Shown piece after piece: positions 1 to 7,621 of a DNA stretch of 44,505 nucleotides. The translations under genes and the position numbers were made by a program. Source of the stretch: Thiocapsa sp. UBA6158 (GTDB taxonomy: Bacteria > Pseudomonadota > Gammaproteobacteria > Chromatiales > Chromatiaceae); contig NZ_DIUM01000043.1 in NCBI RefSeq assembly GCF_002423035.1, positions 1-44,505 on the forward strand, read 5' to 3'. The first letter of the stretch is position 1, and each line of letters opens with the position of its first letter. The notes beneath the pieces are model-generated. The model was not told the DNA's origin. It was given only the letters and a program-made list of their open reading frames with translations, and did no database searches.

Positions 1-25
1 ACGGGCGTCAACTGCTCTTTTTAGG
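1..25 (-). mobile_element. putative insertion-sequence end (left window edge)
   Basis: Bases 7-25, read on the minus strand, are CCTAAAAAGAGCAGTTGAC, identical to the last 19 bases of the window. Here the sequence cuts off the C-terminus of the MerR gene and supplies its TAA stop (21-23). At the other end it interrupts a transposase gene. Two unrelated genes broken by the same outward-reading sequence suggest the terminal inverted repeat of a multicopy insertion sequence. The element body and any target duplication lie outside the window, so its family cannot be named. Confidence 0.55.
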
Positions 26-341
26 CTAATCCGTCGTCGATGACGAGATGGCTCCACACCTCCAGGCTGCCTCGCCGCCTCGTCCGTGGCGGGACCGAGC
101 TCATCTCGTTGCCGGCCGGCGCCAGCAGCTCGCGGATCCGCTCCAGTGAAAGCCCAGCCTGCTGCCACTTGCGGATCTCCAGGAGTTGCTCAGCGTGGCG
201 CTGACCGTAATGCGGTCCGCGGCCAACCCCGAAGGGACGGTCCAGAAGACCGAGCTGCACGTAGTAGCGGACGGTTCGGCGTGGCAACTCGGCAAGGGCC
301 GCCAGCTCGTCCAGTGTGAAGCGAGGGTTCTCAGTATCCAT
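21..341 (-). CDS. MerR-family transcriptional regulator, C-terminally truncated
   Basis: This is a small DNA-binding regulator of 106 residues. The N-terminal winged helix-turn-helix reads FTLDELAALAELPRRTVRYY, the usual MerR start, followed by GLLDRP and a second helix pair (EIRKWQQAGLSLERIREL). The ATG at 341 was chosen because the GTG six codons upstream falls inside a palindrome that looks like the operator. As I recall relatives of this protein, they continue past the SLEVWSHLVIDDGL segment. Here the reading frame ends right there, inside the repeat shared by both window ends, so the C-terminus was probably lost to insertion. The ligand and target genes are unknown. DNA binding may survive, but effector or dimer contacts may be lost. 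Confidence 0.75.
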   Translation of the reverse strand: MDTENPRFTLDELAALAELPRRTVRYYVQLGLLDRPFGVGRGPHYGQRHAEQLLEIRKWQQAGLSLERIRELLAPAGNEMSSVPPRTRRRGSLEVWSHLVIDDGLA

Positions 342-352
342 GCCGCAAAATA

Positions 353-384
353 TAGACACCAGAACTGATAATTTCTAGTGTCTA
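353..384. promoter_or_regulatory. palindromic operator upstream of the MerR gene
   Basis: TAGACACCAGAA (353-364) and TTCTAGTGTCTA (373-384) form a 12-nt inverted repeat with one mismatch around an 8-nt centre, 12 bp upstream of the MerR start. Position and symmetry fit an autoregulatory operator bound by a dimer. The sequence is AT-rich compared with its surroundings. No target gene on the far side is recognisable. Confidence 0.55.
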
Positions 385-1033
385 TTTTATGCAGCGAATC
401 GGGCCCAGCCTTCGCCTGCCAGTGCCGGGAGGAGTTCCGGAATGTCTGCTCCACGAAGCAGACAACTTCAAGTCAACAGTGTGGCTCCAAAAAATAAGCG
501 TGTTGCCGCGATGAGATGGCGGCTACTGAATCGTTTGCTGGCCAGAGCCGGTTACCGCGCGCTGCTCGGGACCGTAACCTGGAACCACAATGAGACAATC
601 AGTCGCATAGTGAGCTCGGGAGACGAATGTCGCTGTTACTGAGTGCCCGATGTCGCACCGGAGCCGTATCGGATACCCGCTTCTCGGAGGAGGATGGGTG
701 GAGTGTCCCTCGCCCATTCGCCAAGCGCTGCTTTGTAGGCGCGAACGCCAGCCGCGCGCGTCGGGTATTAGATGCGGTTCTGCCGCTGCCGGTCGACGTG
801 CTTATGGCAGCTCAGGGTCGTAACCGATCCGTCAGTCGCCGGACGGCGGGTGACCGGTATCAGGATCGAAGAGTCACCGCCTTTCGGGCGCTGGGTGACC
901 GGTCCGGGCAGGTTGCGGGCATCTGCGAAGTATCAAACTGAACGAGGCCCCCGCATCCGCTGGGCAGATTAGCGACGCTGGAATAGTGTGGCAAGGATGG
1001 CGCGGATTAAGCCGAGACTGTCCGTTGAAATAG
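385..1033. other. 650-bp stretch without a recognisable gene
   Basis: Short open frames exist on both strands, but none resembles a known protein, has a convincing ribosome binding site or shows steady codon use. An 11-nt direct repeat GGGTGACCGGT lies at 848-858 and 893-903. The stretch may be decayed accessory DNA next to the truncated MerR gene. Confidence 0.5.
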
Positions 1034-1065
1034 CATGAGCGACAACATCCGCCTCTCGGGCCGCA

Positions 1066-1275
1066 GTGCTTGCTCTCGCCGACACCGGCGCAGACGAGAT
1101 CGACCGTAAGCTGCTTTCGCAGGACATTGACGCATTGAATCCCCGGATAGAGTCCGAATCGCCGATCGCCGACGACCGGATCGCCAAAGCAGCAAAGCAG
1201 CTCAAACGTCCGCCACAAGCGATTCGCGAGCGCTACGAGCGATCAGCGAAGCAGTTCGGCCTCAAGCTGGAGTGA
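1066..1275 (+). CDS. small hypothetical protein
   Basis: A 69-residue frame starts at GTG and ends QFGLKLE. It is rich in charged residues and has a helical C-terminal half (AKAAKQLKRPPQAIRERYER). I do not recognise a family. The composition looks protein-like, unlike flanking frames. An ATG at 1035 in another frame would give a start resembling MSDNIRLSGR, so the gene could be frameshifted near its 5' end. No strong ribosome binding site is seen. Confidence 0.3.
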   Translation: MLALADTGADEIDRKLLSQDIDALNPRIESESPIADDRIAKAAKQLKRPPQAIRERYERSAKQFGLKLE

Positions 1276-1808
1276 ACGGGCTCGTGGATCGAGAAGCTGT
1301 AAAATCGCGGCACCCCACGCGCCGTTTCATGGCTCGCGCCGAAGTGCGCGAGGGAGACCATTCGCCGGCGGGTCTTGCTCATCTTTGCGGCCGCGCCGCC
1401 GCCCCTCGACCGGCAGCGCTCGCGCGGACTGCCGTCCATCGGCACGACTGCGGAGCTGCATGATCGGGAGTTCGCGTCCCTTGCTGAGCTGCGCCCGCCC
1501 GGCAGCGGCGAGGACGGCACGGCACACCCCGAAACCGGCTGGCCCCAACTGTCGCACATGCATCTGCCCGCACCCGCCCGCCTGGCACGAGAGCGGTTAG
1601 AGCATCAAGGGGCTGGAGCGCCTGATGGGTGCGCTGCTCCAACTCGATGGCCAAACGGTCACTTGGTCCCAGCTCAATCCAGTTCGCCCTGAACTTGCGG
1701 GACCTTTAAGGTCTGTCCGCGGTTCCGCTCCTGCACGCTGGCGATGTTGCCGCATTCGGCGGGACCACGAGGCGCGACGAGACGCTGTCGCCGTCGCGTC
1801 GCGGCAGC
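1276..1808. other. spacer or decayed DNA before the nuclease pseudogene
   Basis: Several overlapping GC-rich frames are open on both strands, but none is recognisable. Where the downstream pseudogene should have its ATPase region, no P-loop or Walker B sequence appears in any frame. The 5' part of that gene seems to have been replaced or scrambled rather than simply frameshifted. Confidence 0.4.
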
Positions 1809-2501
1809 ATGCCCTTCCGAACGGATATGGTAATTTGGCGCTCGGTCCACCGCGACAGCTCGGAGGCGATGTTGGCCGGGACCGCCCCGGGCGAGGTGCC
1901 CGAGGACGACATCCAATACCTCATCGATCTCGGTCTCTGTCGGATGGCACCGGGTCGGGGCCTGACGATCGCCAATCCGATCTATCGCGAGGTCCTGCCC
2001 CGCATCTTGGCTTTTACGCCGCAGGCATCTTTGCCGCAGACCGCCCCGACCTGGCTGAATCCCGACGCGAGCTTGAACCCCGACCGCCTCCTGAACGCCT
2101 TCCTGGCCTTCTGGCGCCAACACGGCCAACCACTCTTGGGCAGCGCCGCCTAACACGAGATCGCCCCGCATCTGGTGCTCATGGCCTTTCTGCATCGCGT
2201 GGCCAACGGCGAGGGTACGCTCGAGCGCGAATATGCGATCGGCTCCGGCCGGATGGATCTGTGCTTGCGTTACGGGGCGGTCACGCTCGGCATCGAGCTG
2301 AAGGTCTGGCGCGACGGTGCGCACGATCCGTTGGCCGAGGGGTTGGTGCAGTTGGATGGGTATCTCGCCGGTCTTGGGCTCGAGGCGGGCTGGCTCGTGA
2401 TCTTCGACCGCCGCACCGGCCAACCGCCGATCGCCGAGCGCACGAGCAGCGTGGAGACGCACAGCCCTCAGGGCCGACATATCCGCGTGGTGCGGGCTTA
2501 A
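1809..2501 (+). pseudogene. AAA-ATPase/PD-(D/E)XK nuclease-like protein, 5'-truncated with an internal stop
   Basis: Two segments in one frame (1809-2150 and 2154-2498) match the C-terminal part of the large AAA-ATPase proteins that end in a PD-(D/E)XK nuclease-like domain. Recognisable pieces are PEDDIQYLIDLGL, IANPIYREVLPRIL and FWRQHGQPLLGSA. The nuclease core follows: SGRMDLCLRYG, then GIELKVW with the ExK pair. An in-frame TAA at 2151-2153 splits the gene at a point where I would expect a tyrosine codon, so it is probably a point nonsense mutation. Similarity starts near 1855, and the ATPase half (several hundred residues) is absent. The final stop codon (2499-2501) lies inside repeat copy 1. 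Confidence 0.75.
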
Positions 2502-2584
2502 ACCGCGCTCAGCGCGGTATGCGATGCTTTTGGACGGGATCGGCCCCGGCAGGCTTGACGGCCATTGGAGTCTGCACGGTTTAA
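2498..2584 (+). repeat. stop-codon-associated inverted-terminus repeat, copy 1
   Basis: This is an 87-bp element that begins TTAAACCGCG and ends CGGTTTAA, so the outer bases are complementary. It fills the gap between two convergent genes and supplies the TAA stop of both: 2499-2501 on plus for the nuclease pseudogene and 2581-2583 on minus for nifA. Apart from about a dozen substitutions it matches copy 4 (34029-34114), which lies in the opposite orientation. No T-run follows either end. Confidence 0.8.
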
Positions 2585-4161
2585 AACTGCCGCATCTTGA
2601 TGTTCAGCGTCTGGATCCGGTAGGCGATCTGGCGCGGTGTCATGTTGAGCAGTCGCGCGGCTTTGGCCTGGACCCAGCCGGCCTCTTCCAACGCGGCGAT
2701 GACGCGCTCGCGCTCGTCGAGATCGGGGTCGTTGAAGTCGATCGTGGAGGTCTTTGCGGGTGTGCTCGGCAGCGGCTCGCTTGCGAGCGCCGCCACGTTC
2801 AGGCCGGTCAGCTCGATCACGTCGCGGTCGATGATCCCCTGCTCGCTCATGACCGCGGCGCGCTCCATGCAGTTCTCGAGCTCGCGGACATTGCCGGGCC
2901 AGTCGTGCCGCATCAGGATGCGCAGGGCGCTGTCGGTGATCGAGAGCTCGCGCCCCTGCATGCGCGAGACCTTGTCCACGAGAAAGCGGGCGAGGTCCGG
3001 GATGTCCTCGATGCGCTCGCGCAGCGCGGGCATTCGGATCGGCATGACGTTCAAGCGATAGTAGAGATCCTCGCGGAACTCGCCGGCGCGCACCTCGGCC
3101 TCGAGGTCGCGATTGGTCGCTGCGATGACCCGCACATCGACCTTGAGCGTGCGACCGCCGCCGACCCGCTCGAACTCGCCCTCCTGCAACACACGCAGCA
3201 GCTTGGCCTGGAAGGCGGGCGTGATCTCGCCGATCTCGTCGAGAAAGAGCGTGCCGCCGTCGGCCTGCTCGAAACGGCCCTTGCGCTGGCTGATGGCGCC
3301 GGTGAAGGCACCCTTCTCATGGCCGAAGAGCTCGGACTCCAGCAGATTGTCCGGCAGCGCCGCGCAGTTGAGCTTGATGAAGGCGGCGCGGGCGCGCGGC
3401 GAGTTGTAATGGATGGCGTTGGCGATCAACTCCTTGCCGGTGCCTGATTCGCCCCGAATCAGGACCGTCGTGTTCCATTTCGCGACTTGGCGCACCTGAT
3501 CGAAGACCAGGCGCATGGCGTCGGTGTGCCCGATGATGCTGTCGAAACCGTGGGTGCCTTTGACCTCGCGGCGAAGCTTGTCGCGCTCCTCGCGCAAGGC
3601 TTGCTGCTCGGCCTCGACGGTGCGGGCAAGTCGGACGGCTTGACCGATCAGATTGGCGACCATCTCCAGGAAGCGCGCTCGTTCCTCGAGCAGTCCGTCG
3701 GCGACGGGGGGCTGGGCTGCAAAGACGCCGATCGCGCTCCCTTCGCCGAGTCGGATCGGCACACCGATGAAGGGCAGGTCCGGATCGTAGAGACCGAGTC
3801 GGTCGAGGAAACGCGGCTCGTCGCCGATGCGCGGCAAGATCCACGGCCGATTGCGCGACAGGATGCTGCCGATCACGCCCTCGCCGGGCTGGTAGGCGAT
3901 CCGGTCGGCGGCGTGGGGGTCGTCGGTGTGGAGCGCGCTGATCAGCAGCTCGCCGCGATCCTCGCTCAGGAGACTGACCATCCCGTGTCGAAGGCGTCCG
4001 CGCTCGTGCAGGACGCCGAGCACCTCGCGCAGGGTCTGGCGCAGATCGAGCGACCGGCTGAGCACGGAGCTCACCTCGAAGAGTGCGCTGAGTTGGGATT
4101 CGAGCAGATCCAGCCGGCAGGCTTGCTCGGCGCTGCCGGGGACGGGGAAGTCGGCATTCAT
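2581..4161 (-). CDS. nifA: NifA, sigma-54-dependent activator of nitrogen fixation genes
   Basis: NifA binds upstream TGT-N10-ACA sites and uses ATP to open sigma-54 promoters of nif and associated genes. The 526-residue protein shows a GAF sensor domain (about 25-180), a AAA+ domain (about 205-440) and a C-terminal Fis-type helix-turn-helix (about 498-521). The AAA+ domain has Walker A GESGTGKE at 237, the sigma-54 contact loop GAFTGA at 284 and Walker B GGTLFLDE at 302. The cysteine motif of oxygen-sensing NifA proteins is absent between the AAA+ and DNA-binding domains. This fits control by the adjacent NifL. The ATG lies 16 bp after the nifL stop, so the two genes form one operon. The stop codon is inside repeat copy 1. 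Confidence 0.97.
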   Translation of the reverse strand: MNADFPVPGSAEQACRLDLLESQLSALFEVSSVLSRSLDLRQTLREVLGVLHERGRLRHGMVSLLSEDRGELLISALHTDDPHAADRIAYQPGEGVIGSILSRNRPWILPRIGDEPRFLDRLGLYDPDLPFIGVPIRLGEGSAIGVFAAQPPVADGLLEERARFLEMVANLIGQAVRLARTVEAEQQALREERDKLRREVKGTHGFDSIIGHTDAMRLVFDQVRQVAKWNTTVLIRGESGTGKELIANAIHYNSPRARAAFIKLNCAALPDNLLESELFGHEKGAFTGAISQRKGRFEQADGGTLFLDEIGEITPAFQAKLLRVLQEGEFERVGGGRTLKVDVRVIAATNRDLEAEVRAGEFREDLYYRLNVMPIRMPALRERIEDIPDLARFLVDKVSRMQGRELSITDSALRILMRHDWPGNVRELENCMERAAVMSEQGIIDRDVIELTGLNVAALASEPLPSTPAKTSTIDFNDPDLDERERVIAALEEAGWVQAKAARLLNMTPRQIAYRIQTLNIKMRQF

Positions 4162-4177
4162 GTGGGTTCGTGCAAGC

Positions 4178-5818
4178 TCAGTCGTCGGCGGAGACAGCAG
4201 TCAGTGAGAGGCGAATTCGGCAGCCATCGGTCATCTTCGGGTCGACCTCGATACTGCCTCCGTGGGCGTTGACGATCTCTTGACTGAGGGCGAGACCCAT
4301 ACCGGCCCTGCCCCGACGATTGCGCCAGCCGATGTAGAAGGGCTCGAACACGCGATAGCGGTCTTCGGACGGGATCCCGGGTCCGTTGTCTTCGATCTCG
4401 ACCTCGACGGCCTCGTCGACCCGGCGGGTGGTCAGGCGCAGCTCGCGGTGCGCGCGGCCGGATTCGCAAAGTGCCTGAATAGCATTGTCGATCAGGTGCT
4501 TGAAGAGTGCGCGCAACTGGTTCTTGTGGCCCGGCAGCTCGGGCAAGACGTGCGCCGGGCGCCAGTCGACCACGATTCCCGTCGCCAACAGGCGGTCGGT
4601 TTCGAGCTCCAGGACTTGGCGCAGGAGCTCGTTGACGTTGACCATGACCCCGGCCTCGCGCGGCTCCTCGGGCAGTGCCGAGGTCAGGGTCGCGAGCGCC
4701 TTGGCGCCGGACACGCTGATCTGGTCAAGCATCCCGGCGAGCGTGTCGACGTTGCCGGCACCCCCGCGCACCATGGCCGCGGCGGCATTGATGACGTTGA
4801 GCGGGACCTGGATCTGATAGATGGCCGCGGCGAGCGCCTCGCGCATGCCGTGCATCAGCTGTTGCTCGGCAAGCCTGGCGCGCAGGTTCTCCAGATGGGC
4901 GCGCTCGATCTCGCGCCGCCGCGCGGTGACCTCGCTGGCCAGGAGCAGCAGACGCCGGTCTCCGGGGGCTTGGCGACCGAAATAGGTCCGAGCACTGGCG
5001 TCGGTCTCCTCGACAGGGGTCCCGGAGCAGGCGAACCAGCGTGGCCCCATCGAGCCCGGAATCTCGATGGCGACCTCGACATCTTTGAAACCGCGCCCCT
5101 CCAAACAGGCGGCAAAGGCATCCACGCCGAGCTGCTCGCTGACCGCCGCACGAAGGACATCGGCCGGCTCCTTGCCGCGTAGGTCACCGAACAGCTTCTT
5201 GTACTCCTGATTGTCCAGGATGATCCGGCCCTTGCTGTCGAGCAGGACGACGATCACGGGGGCCGCATCCAGAACGGTCTCGATGCGGGCCTTCTGTTGA
5301 CGCAGCGCCCCCTCGAGCTCGTGAACCTTGGTCGCGTCGCGATGCATCCCGAGGAAGTACTGCAGATCTCCGTCGCGATCCAGGACCGGGGAGATGATCA
5401 GCTCGGCCAGATAGTCGACGCCCGCCTTCGTGCGGTTGACCAGGGTGCCGGTCCAAGTTTCTTTGCGCTGGATGGTTCGCCACAGCTGTTGGTAGACGCT
5501 GAGGGGTGTCGCGTTGCTCGAGAGGATCGACTCGTTCTGGCCGAGAACCTCCTCGCGGCTGTATCCGGTCAAGGTTTCGAAGGCACGATTCGCATAGAGG
5601 ATCGCCGCTTTGTGGTTTGTGATGGAGATGGCTACGGGCGACTGCTCGACCGCCTCGAAGAAGAGGCGAGGGGGCAGCGGATCCAACGCATTGCCGCCCA
5701 TCAGCGTCAGCGCCTCGACGACCTCGATCGGGGTCCCGTCGGGCGGGGAGGCCAGAAACTCGCCGAGTGCGTTGATGACGACCTGCTGGACGGTGTCCGG
5801 GGCTTCTCGGACCGGCAC
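4178..5818 (-). CDS. nifL: NifL, anti-activator of NifA
   Basis: NifL binds and inhibits NifA when cells are oxidised or nitrogen-replete. In studied homologues PAS1 carries FAD and the C-terminal domain binds ADP. Here PAS1 spans about 51-170 (AISITNHKAAILYANRAFETL) and a second PAS about 178-300. A histidine-kinase-like region follows, with LIDNAIQAL (N box), DNGPGIP and GMGLALS (G boxes). The segment corresponding to the kinase H box reads REALAAAIYQIQVPLNVI and lacks a phospho-accepting histidine, as is usual for NifL. I place the start at GTG 5818 (546 residues) because AGGAG stands six bases before it. The TTG at 5860 would put the start within the predicted -12 promoter element. Confidence 0.93.
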   Translation of the reverse strand: MPVREAPDTVQQVVINALGEFLASPPDGTPIEVVEALTLMGGNALDPLPPRLFFEAVEQSPVAISITNHKAAILYANRAFETLTGYSREEVLGQNESILSSNATPLSVYQQLWRTIQRKETWTGTLVNRTKAGVDYLAELIISPVLDRDGDLQYFLGMHRDATKVHELEGALRQQKARIETVLDAAPVIVVLLDSKGRIILDNQEYKKLFGDLRGKEPADVLRAAVSEQLGVDAFAACLEGRGFKDVEVAIEIPGSMGPRWFACSGTPVEETDASARTYFGRQAPGDRRLLLLASEVTARRREIERAHLENLRARLAEQQLMHGMREALAAAIYQIQVPLNVINAAAAMVRGGAGNVDTLAGMLDQISVSGAKALATLTSALPEEPREAGVMVNVNELLRQVLELETDRLLATGIVVDWRPAHVLPELPGHKNQLRALFKHLIDNAIQALCESGRAHRELRLTTRRVDEAVEVEIEDNGPGIPSEDRYRVFEPFYIGWRNRRGRAGMGLALSQEIVNAHGGSIEVDPKMTDGCRIRLSLTAVSADD

Positions 5819-5855
5819 GGCGCTCTCCTGAATACGGATTTGGGTCAGTTGACGA

Positions 5856-5871
5856 AGCAAAGTTGATGCCG
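5856..5871 (-). promoter_or_regulatory. predicted sigma-54 promoter of nifLA
   Basis: On the minus strand CGGCATCAACTTTGCT keeps the invariant GG and GC exactly ten bases apart (consensus TGGCAC-N5-TTGCA). Transcription would begin about 12 bases downstream, near 5845. That leaves a leader of roughly 27 bases containing the AGGAG before the GTG start of nifL. The -24 box deviates at two outer positions, so the promoter may be weaker than the one for rnfA. Confidence 0.6.
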
Positions 5872-5947
5872 TCGGGCGTCAAGACGATCAGGCGGCTCCG
5901 GCCGGACCGCCGATCGATCCCTGTCGGCCGCTCCCACTCGATACCCC

Positions 5948-5963
5948 TGTGAGTTTTACGACA
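5948..5963. promoter_or_regulatory. NifA upstream activator sequence 1
   Basis: TGT at 5948-5950 and ACA at 5961-5963 are separated by ten bases, exactly the TGT-N10-ACA site bound by NifA. The centre is about 85 bp from the -24 element of the nifL promoter and about 208 bp from that of rnfA. Confidence 0.7.
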
Positions 5964-5990
5964 TTCGCCGCGCAGTGCAACATGGATTTC

Positions 5991-6006
5991 TGTTGCCACC
6001 GCGACA
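5991..6006. promoter_or_regulatory. NifA upstream activator sequence 2
   Basis: A second exact TGT-N10-ACA site, centred 43 bp (about four helical turns) from the first and so on the same face of DNA. It lies about 165 bp upstream of the rnfA -24 element and 128 bp from that of nifL. Both sites could therefore serve both divergent operons. Confidence 0.75.
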
Positions 6007-6161
6007 GCCGGGATTTCGGCAGTCTTCCGGCGGGCATGTCGGCGACCGGCTCGGCGCGGCCTCAAGTCTCTGAGCGCTCGCCGATATTGGCCCGGTGATG
6101 GCGTCTCCGCGGTGCCCGCGGCTGTCTGCGGCGGACTCCCCGCGCAGCAGGCCCCGACACA

Positions 6162-6177
6162 TGGCACTGCATTTGCT
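6162..6177 (+). promoter_or_regulatory. sigma-54 promoter of the rnf operon
   Basis: TGGCACTGCATTTGCT matches the -24/-12 consensus very well, with GG (6163-6164) and GC (6175-6176) ten bases apart. The expected start near 6188 lies about 30 bases before the rnfA ATG. With the two NifA sites upstream it makes the rnf genes part of the nitrogen-fixation regulon. Confidence 0.85.
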
Positions 6178-6219
6178 GAAGGTCGGACATCAAGGTTGGG
6201 ACCCAAGGGCGTTCTCTCG

Positions 6220-6795
6220 ATGGGCGAGTATGTCATGTTGATTCTCGGCACGGCGTTGGTCAACAACGTGGTGCTGGTCAAGTTCCTCGGACTCTGTCCC
6301 TTTATGGGGGTGTCGAACAAACTCGACTCGGCCTTGGGAATGGGCCTGGCCACTACCTTCGTCCTGACCCTGGCCGCGGTCGCGAGCTGGCTGCTCGAGT
6401 ACTTCGTGCTCCAGCCGCTGGACATCGGCTTCCTGCGCATCCTGACCTTTATCCTGGTCATTGCCGCGGTCGTGCAGTTCACCGAAATGGCGGTGCGTAA
6501 GCTCTCGCCGGCACTTTATCAGGTGTTGGGGATCTTCCTCCCGCTCATCACCACCAATTGCGCCGTTCTGGGCGTGGCCCTGTTGAACGTCCAAGAGGAG
6601 CATGGGTTCCTCGAAAGCGTCCTCTACGGGTTTGGCTCGGCGCTCGGCTTCACGCTGGTCATGCTGTTGTTCGCCGGGTTGCGTGAACGCTTGGCGCTCG
6701 CGCAGGTGCCGGTTGCCTTCGCCGGAACGCCGATCGCCTTCATCGCCGCAGGGCTGCTGTCGCTGGCCTTCATGGGCTTTGCGGGGCTTGCGTGA
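6220..6795 (+). CDS. rnfA: RnfA, membrane subunit of the Rnf ferredoxin:NAD oxidoreductase
   Basis: RnfA is one of two homologous six-helix membrane subunits (with RnfE) of the ion-translocating Rnf complex, which in diazotrophs supplies low-potential electrons to ferredoxin and nitrogenase. The 191-residue product begins MGEYVMLILGTALVNNVVL and contains the paired motifs GLCPFMGVSNK and LITTNCAVLG, whose cysteines are thought to bind an intramembrane iron-sulfur cluster. The ATG at 6220 is chosen because the open frame upstream is not conserved and contains the promoter. It is the first gene of the operon, but 256 bp (including repeat copy 2) separate it from rnfB, where close spacing is usual. 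Confidence 0.97.
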   Translation: MGEYVMLILGTALVNNVVLVKFLGLCPFMGVSNKLDSALGMGLATTFVLTLAAVASWLLEYFVLQPLDIGFLRILTFILVIAAVVQFTEMAVRKLSPALYQVLGIFLPLITTNCAVLGVALLNVQEEHGFLESVLYGFGSALGFTLVMLLFAGLRERLALAQVPVAFAGTPIAFIAAGLLSLAFMGFAGLA

Positions 6796-6797
6796 AA

Positions 6798-6887
6798 CTC
6801 CGGAACGCGCTCAGTGCGACAGGCAAGGATTGGTGCATCCCTGGGCGTCCGGTCCAGTCAACGGCCCTGGTGGGGCGCGTTCCGGAG
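6798..6887 (+). repeat. stop-codon-associated inverted-terminus repeat, copy 2
   Basis: A 90-bp element with perfect 13-nt inverted ends, CTCCGGAACGCGC (6798-6810) and GCGCGTTCCGGAG (6875-6887). It begins two bases after the rnfA stop codon. Inside the left end, CTCAGTGCGACAGGC resembles the same part of copies 1 and 3. It lies within the rnf operon, where the hairpin could cause partial termination, RNA processing or protection of the upstream message. Confidence 0.8.
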
Positions 6888-7051
6888 GATGAACCCTTTG
6901 GGGATGCGGCTCACTGCATGGGCTTGGCGGTTTTCGAGACAGATGTCGAGAGGGTTCGGGCCGGGTTTCGGCAGGCAGTGGACTGCCCGTCCCTAGGGCA
7001 CGGACCGGACCGCAACCGACACGACCGATTCTTATCCGAGATCAGAACACG

Positions 7052-7585
7052 ATGATTGCAGCGATCTTCAGCCTCACGACACTCGGCCTGATTCTCGGCT
7101 GGCTCTTGGGCCTCGCCGCGCGCTACCTGAAGGTCGAGGGCAATCCGCTCGCCGAGCGGGTCGCCGAGCTCTTGCCCGGCTCGCAATGCGGGCAATGCGG
7201 TTATCCCGGCTGCGGGCCGGCGGCCGAGGCGATTGCCTCGGGCGCGGCCCCCGTGACCAGCTGTCCGCCCGGCGGCCGTGTCTTGGCCGAGGAGCTGGCG
7301 GGTCTCCTCGGGGTCAGCGTCGATCTGTCGGGCGTCGCCGACAAGGCGCCGGCGATCGCGCATATCCACGAGAACCTCTGCATCGGCTGCTGCAAATGCT
7401 TCAAGCGCTGCCCGACCGACGCGATCATGGGGGCCAACAACATGATCCACAGCGTCTTCGCCGACGCCTGTACCGGTTGCGAGCTGTGCTTCGACGTCTG
7501 TCCAACCGAGTGCATCGAGATGCGCCCGGTGACGCCCACGCTGCAGACCTGGTACTGGGCAAAGCCGAGCGCGCTGGCGGCTTGA
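7052..7585 (+). CDS. rnfB: RnfB, iron-sulfur subunit of the Rnf complex
   Basis: RnfB carries several iron-sulfur clusters and is thought to receive or deliver electrons to ferredoxin. The 177-residue protein has one N-terminal membrane helix (about 4-25), then a four-cysteine cluster domain (CGQCGYPGCG at about 46 with a later cysteine in TSCPPGG). A 2x[4Fe-4S] ferredoxin domain follows (CIGCCKCFKRCP and CTGCELCFDVCP). It is followed after 36 bp by rnfC. The ribosome binding site is weak. Confidence 0.97.
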   Translation: MIAAIFSLTTLGLILGWLLGLAARYLKVEGNPLAERVAELLPGSQCGQCGYPGCGPAAEAIASGAAPVTSCPPGGRVLAEELAGLLGVSVDLSGVADKAPAIAHIHENLCIGCCKCFKRCPTDAIMGANNMIHSVFADACTGCELCFDVCPTECIEMRPVTPTLQTWYWAKPSALAA

Positions 7586-7621
7586 TCAAGGGCCTGAACC
7601 ACAAAGGCACAAAGAACCCAC

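Noticed and set aside
848..903. Direct repeat GGGTGACCGGT as a start of an iteron or CRISPR array
   Set aside because: There are only two units and no regular spacing beyond them, and no cas or replication gene is nearby.
442..972. Short open frames at 442-642, 627-941 and 772-972
   Set aside because: No family resemblance, overlapping each other in different frames, and no convincing start signals.
2524..3447. 307-codon open frame on plus opposite nifA
   Set aside because: It is an antisense shadow of a GC-rich coding region, with biased composition and no ribosome binding site.
5184..6482. 432-codon open frame on the minus strand
   Set aside because: Its 3' part is an out-of-frame shadow of nifL and its 5' part runs antisense to rnfA and through the promoter region. 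It shows no recognisable motif.
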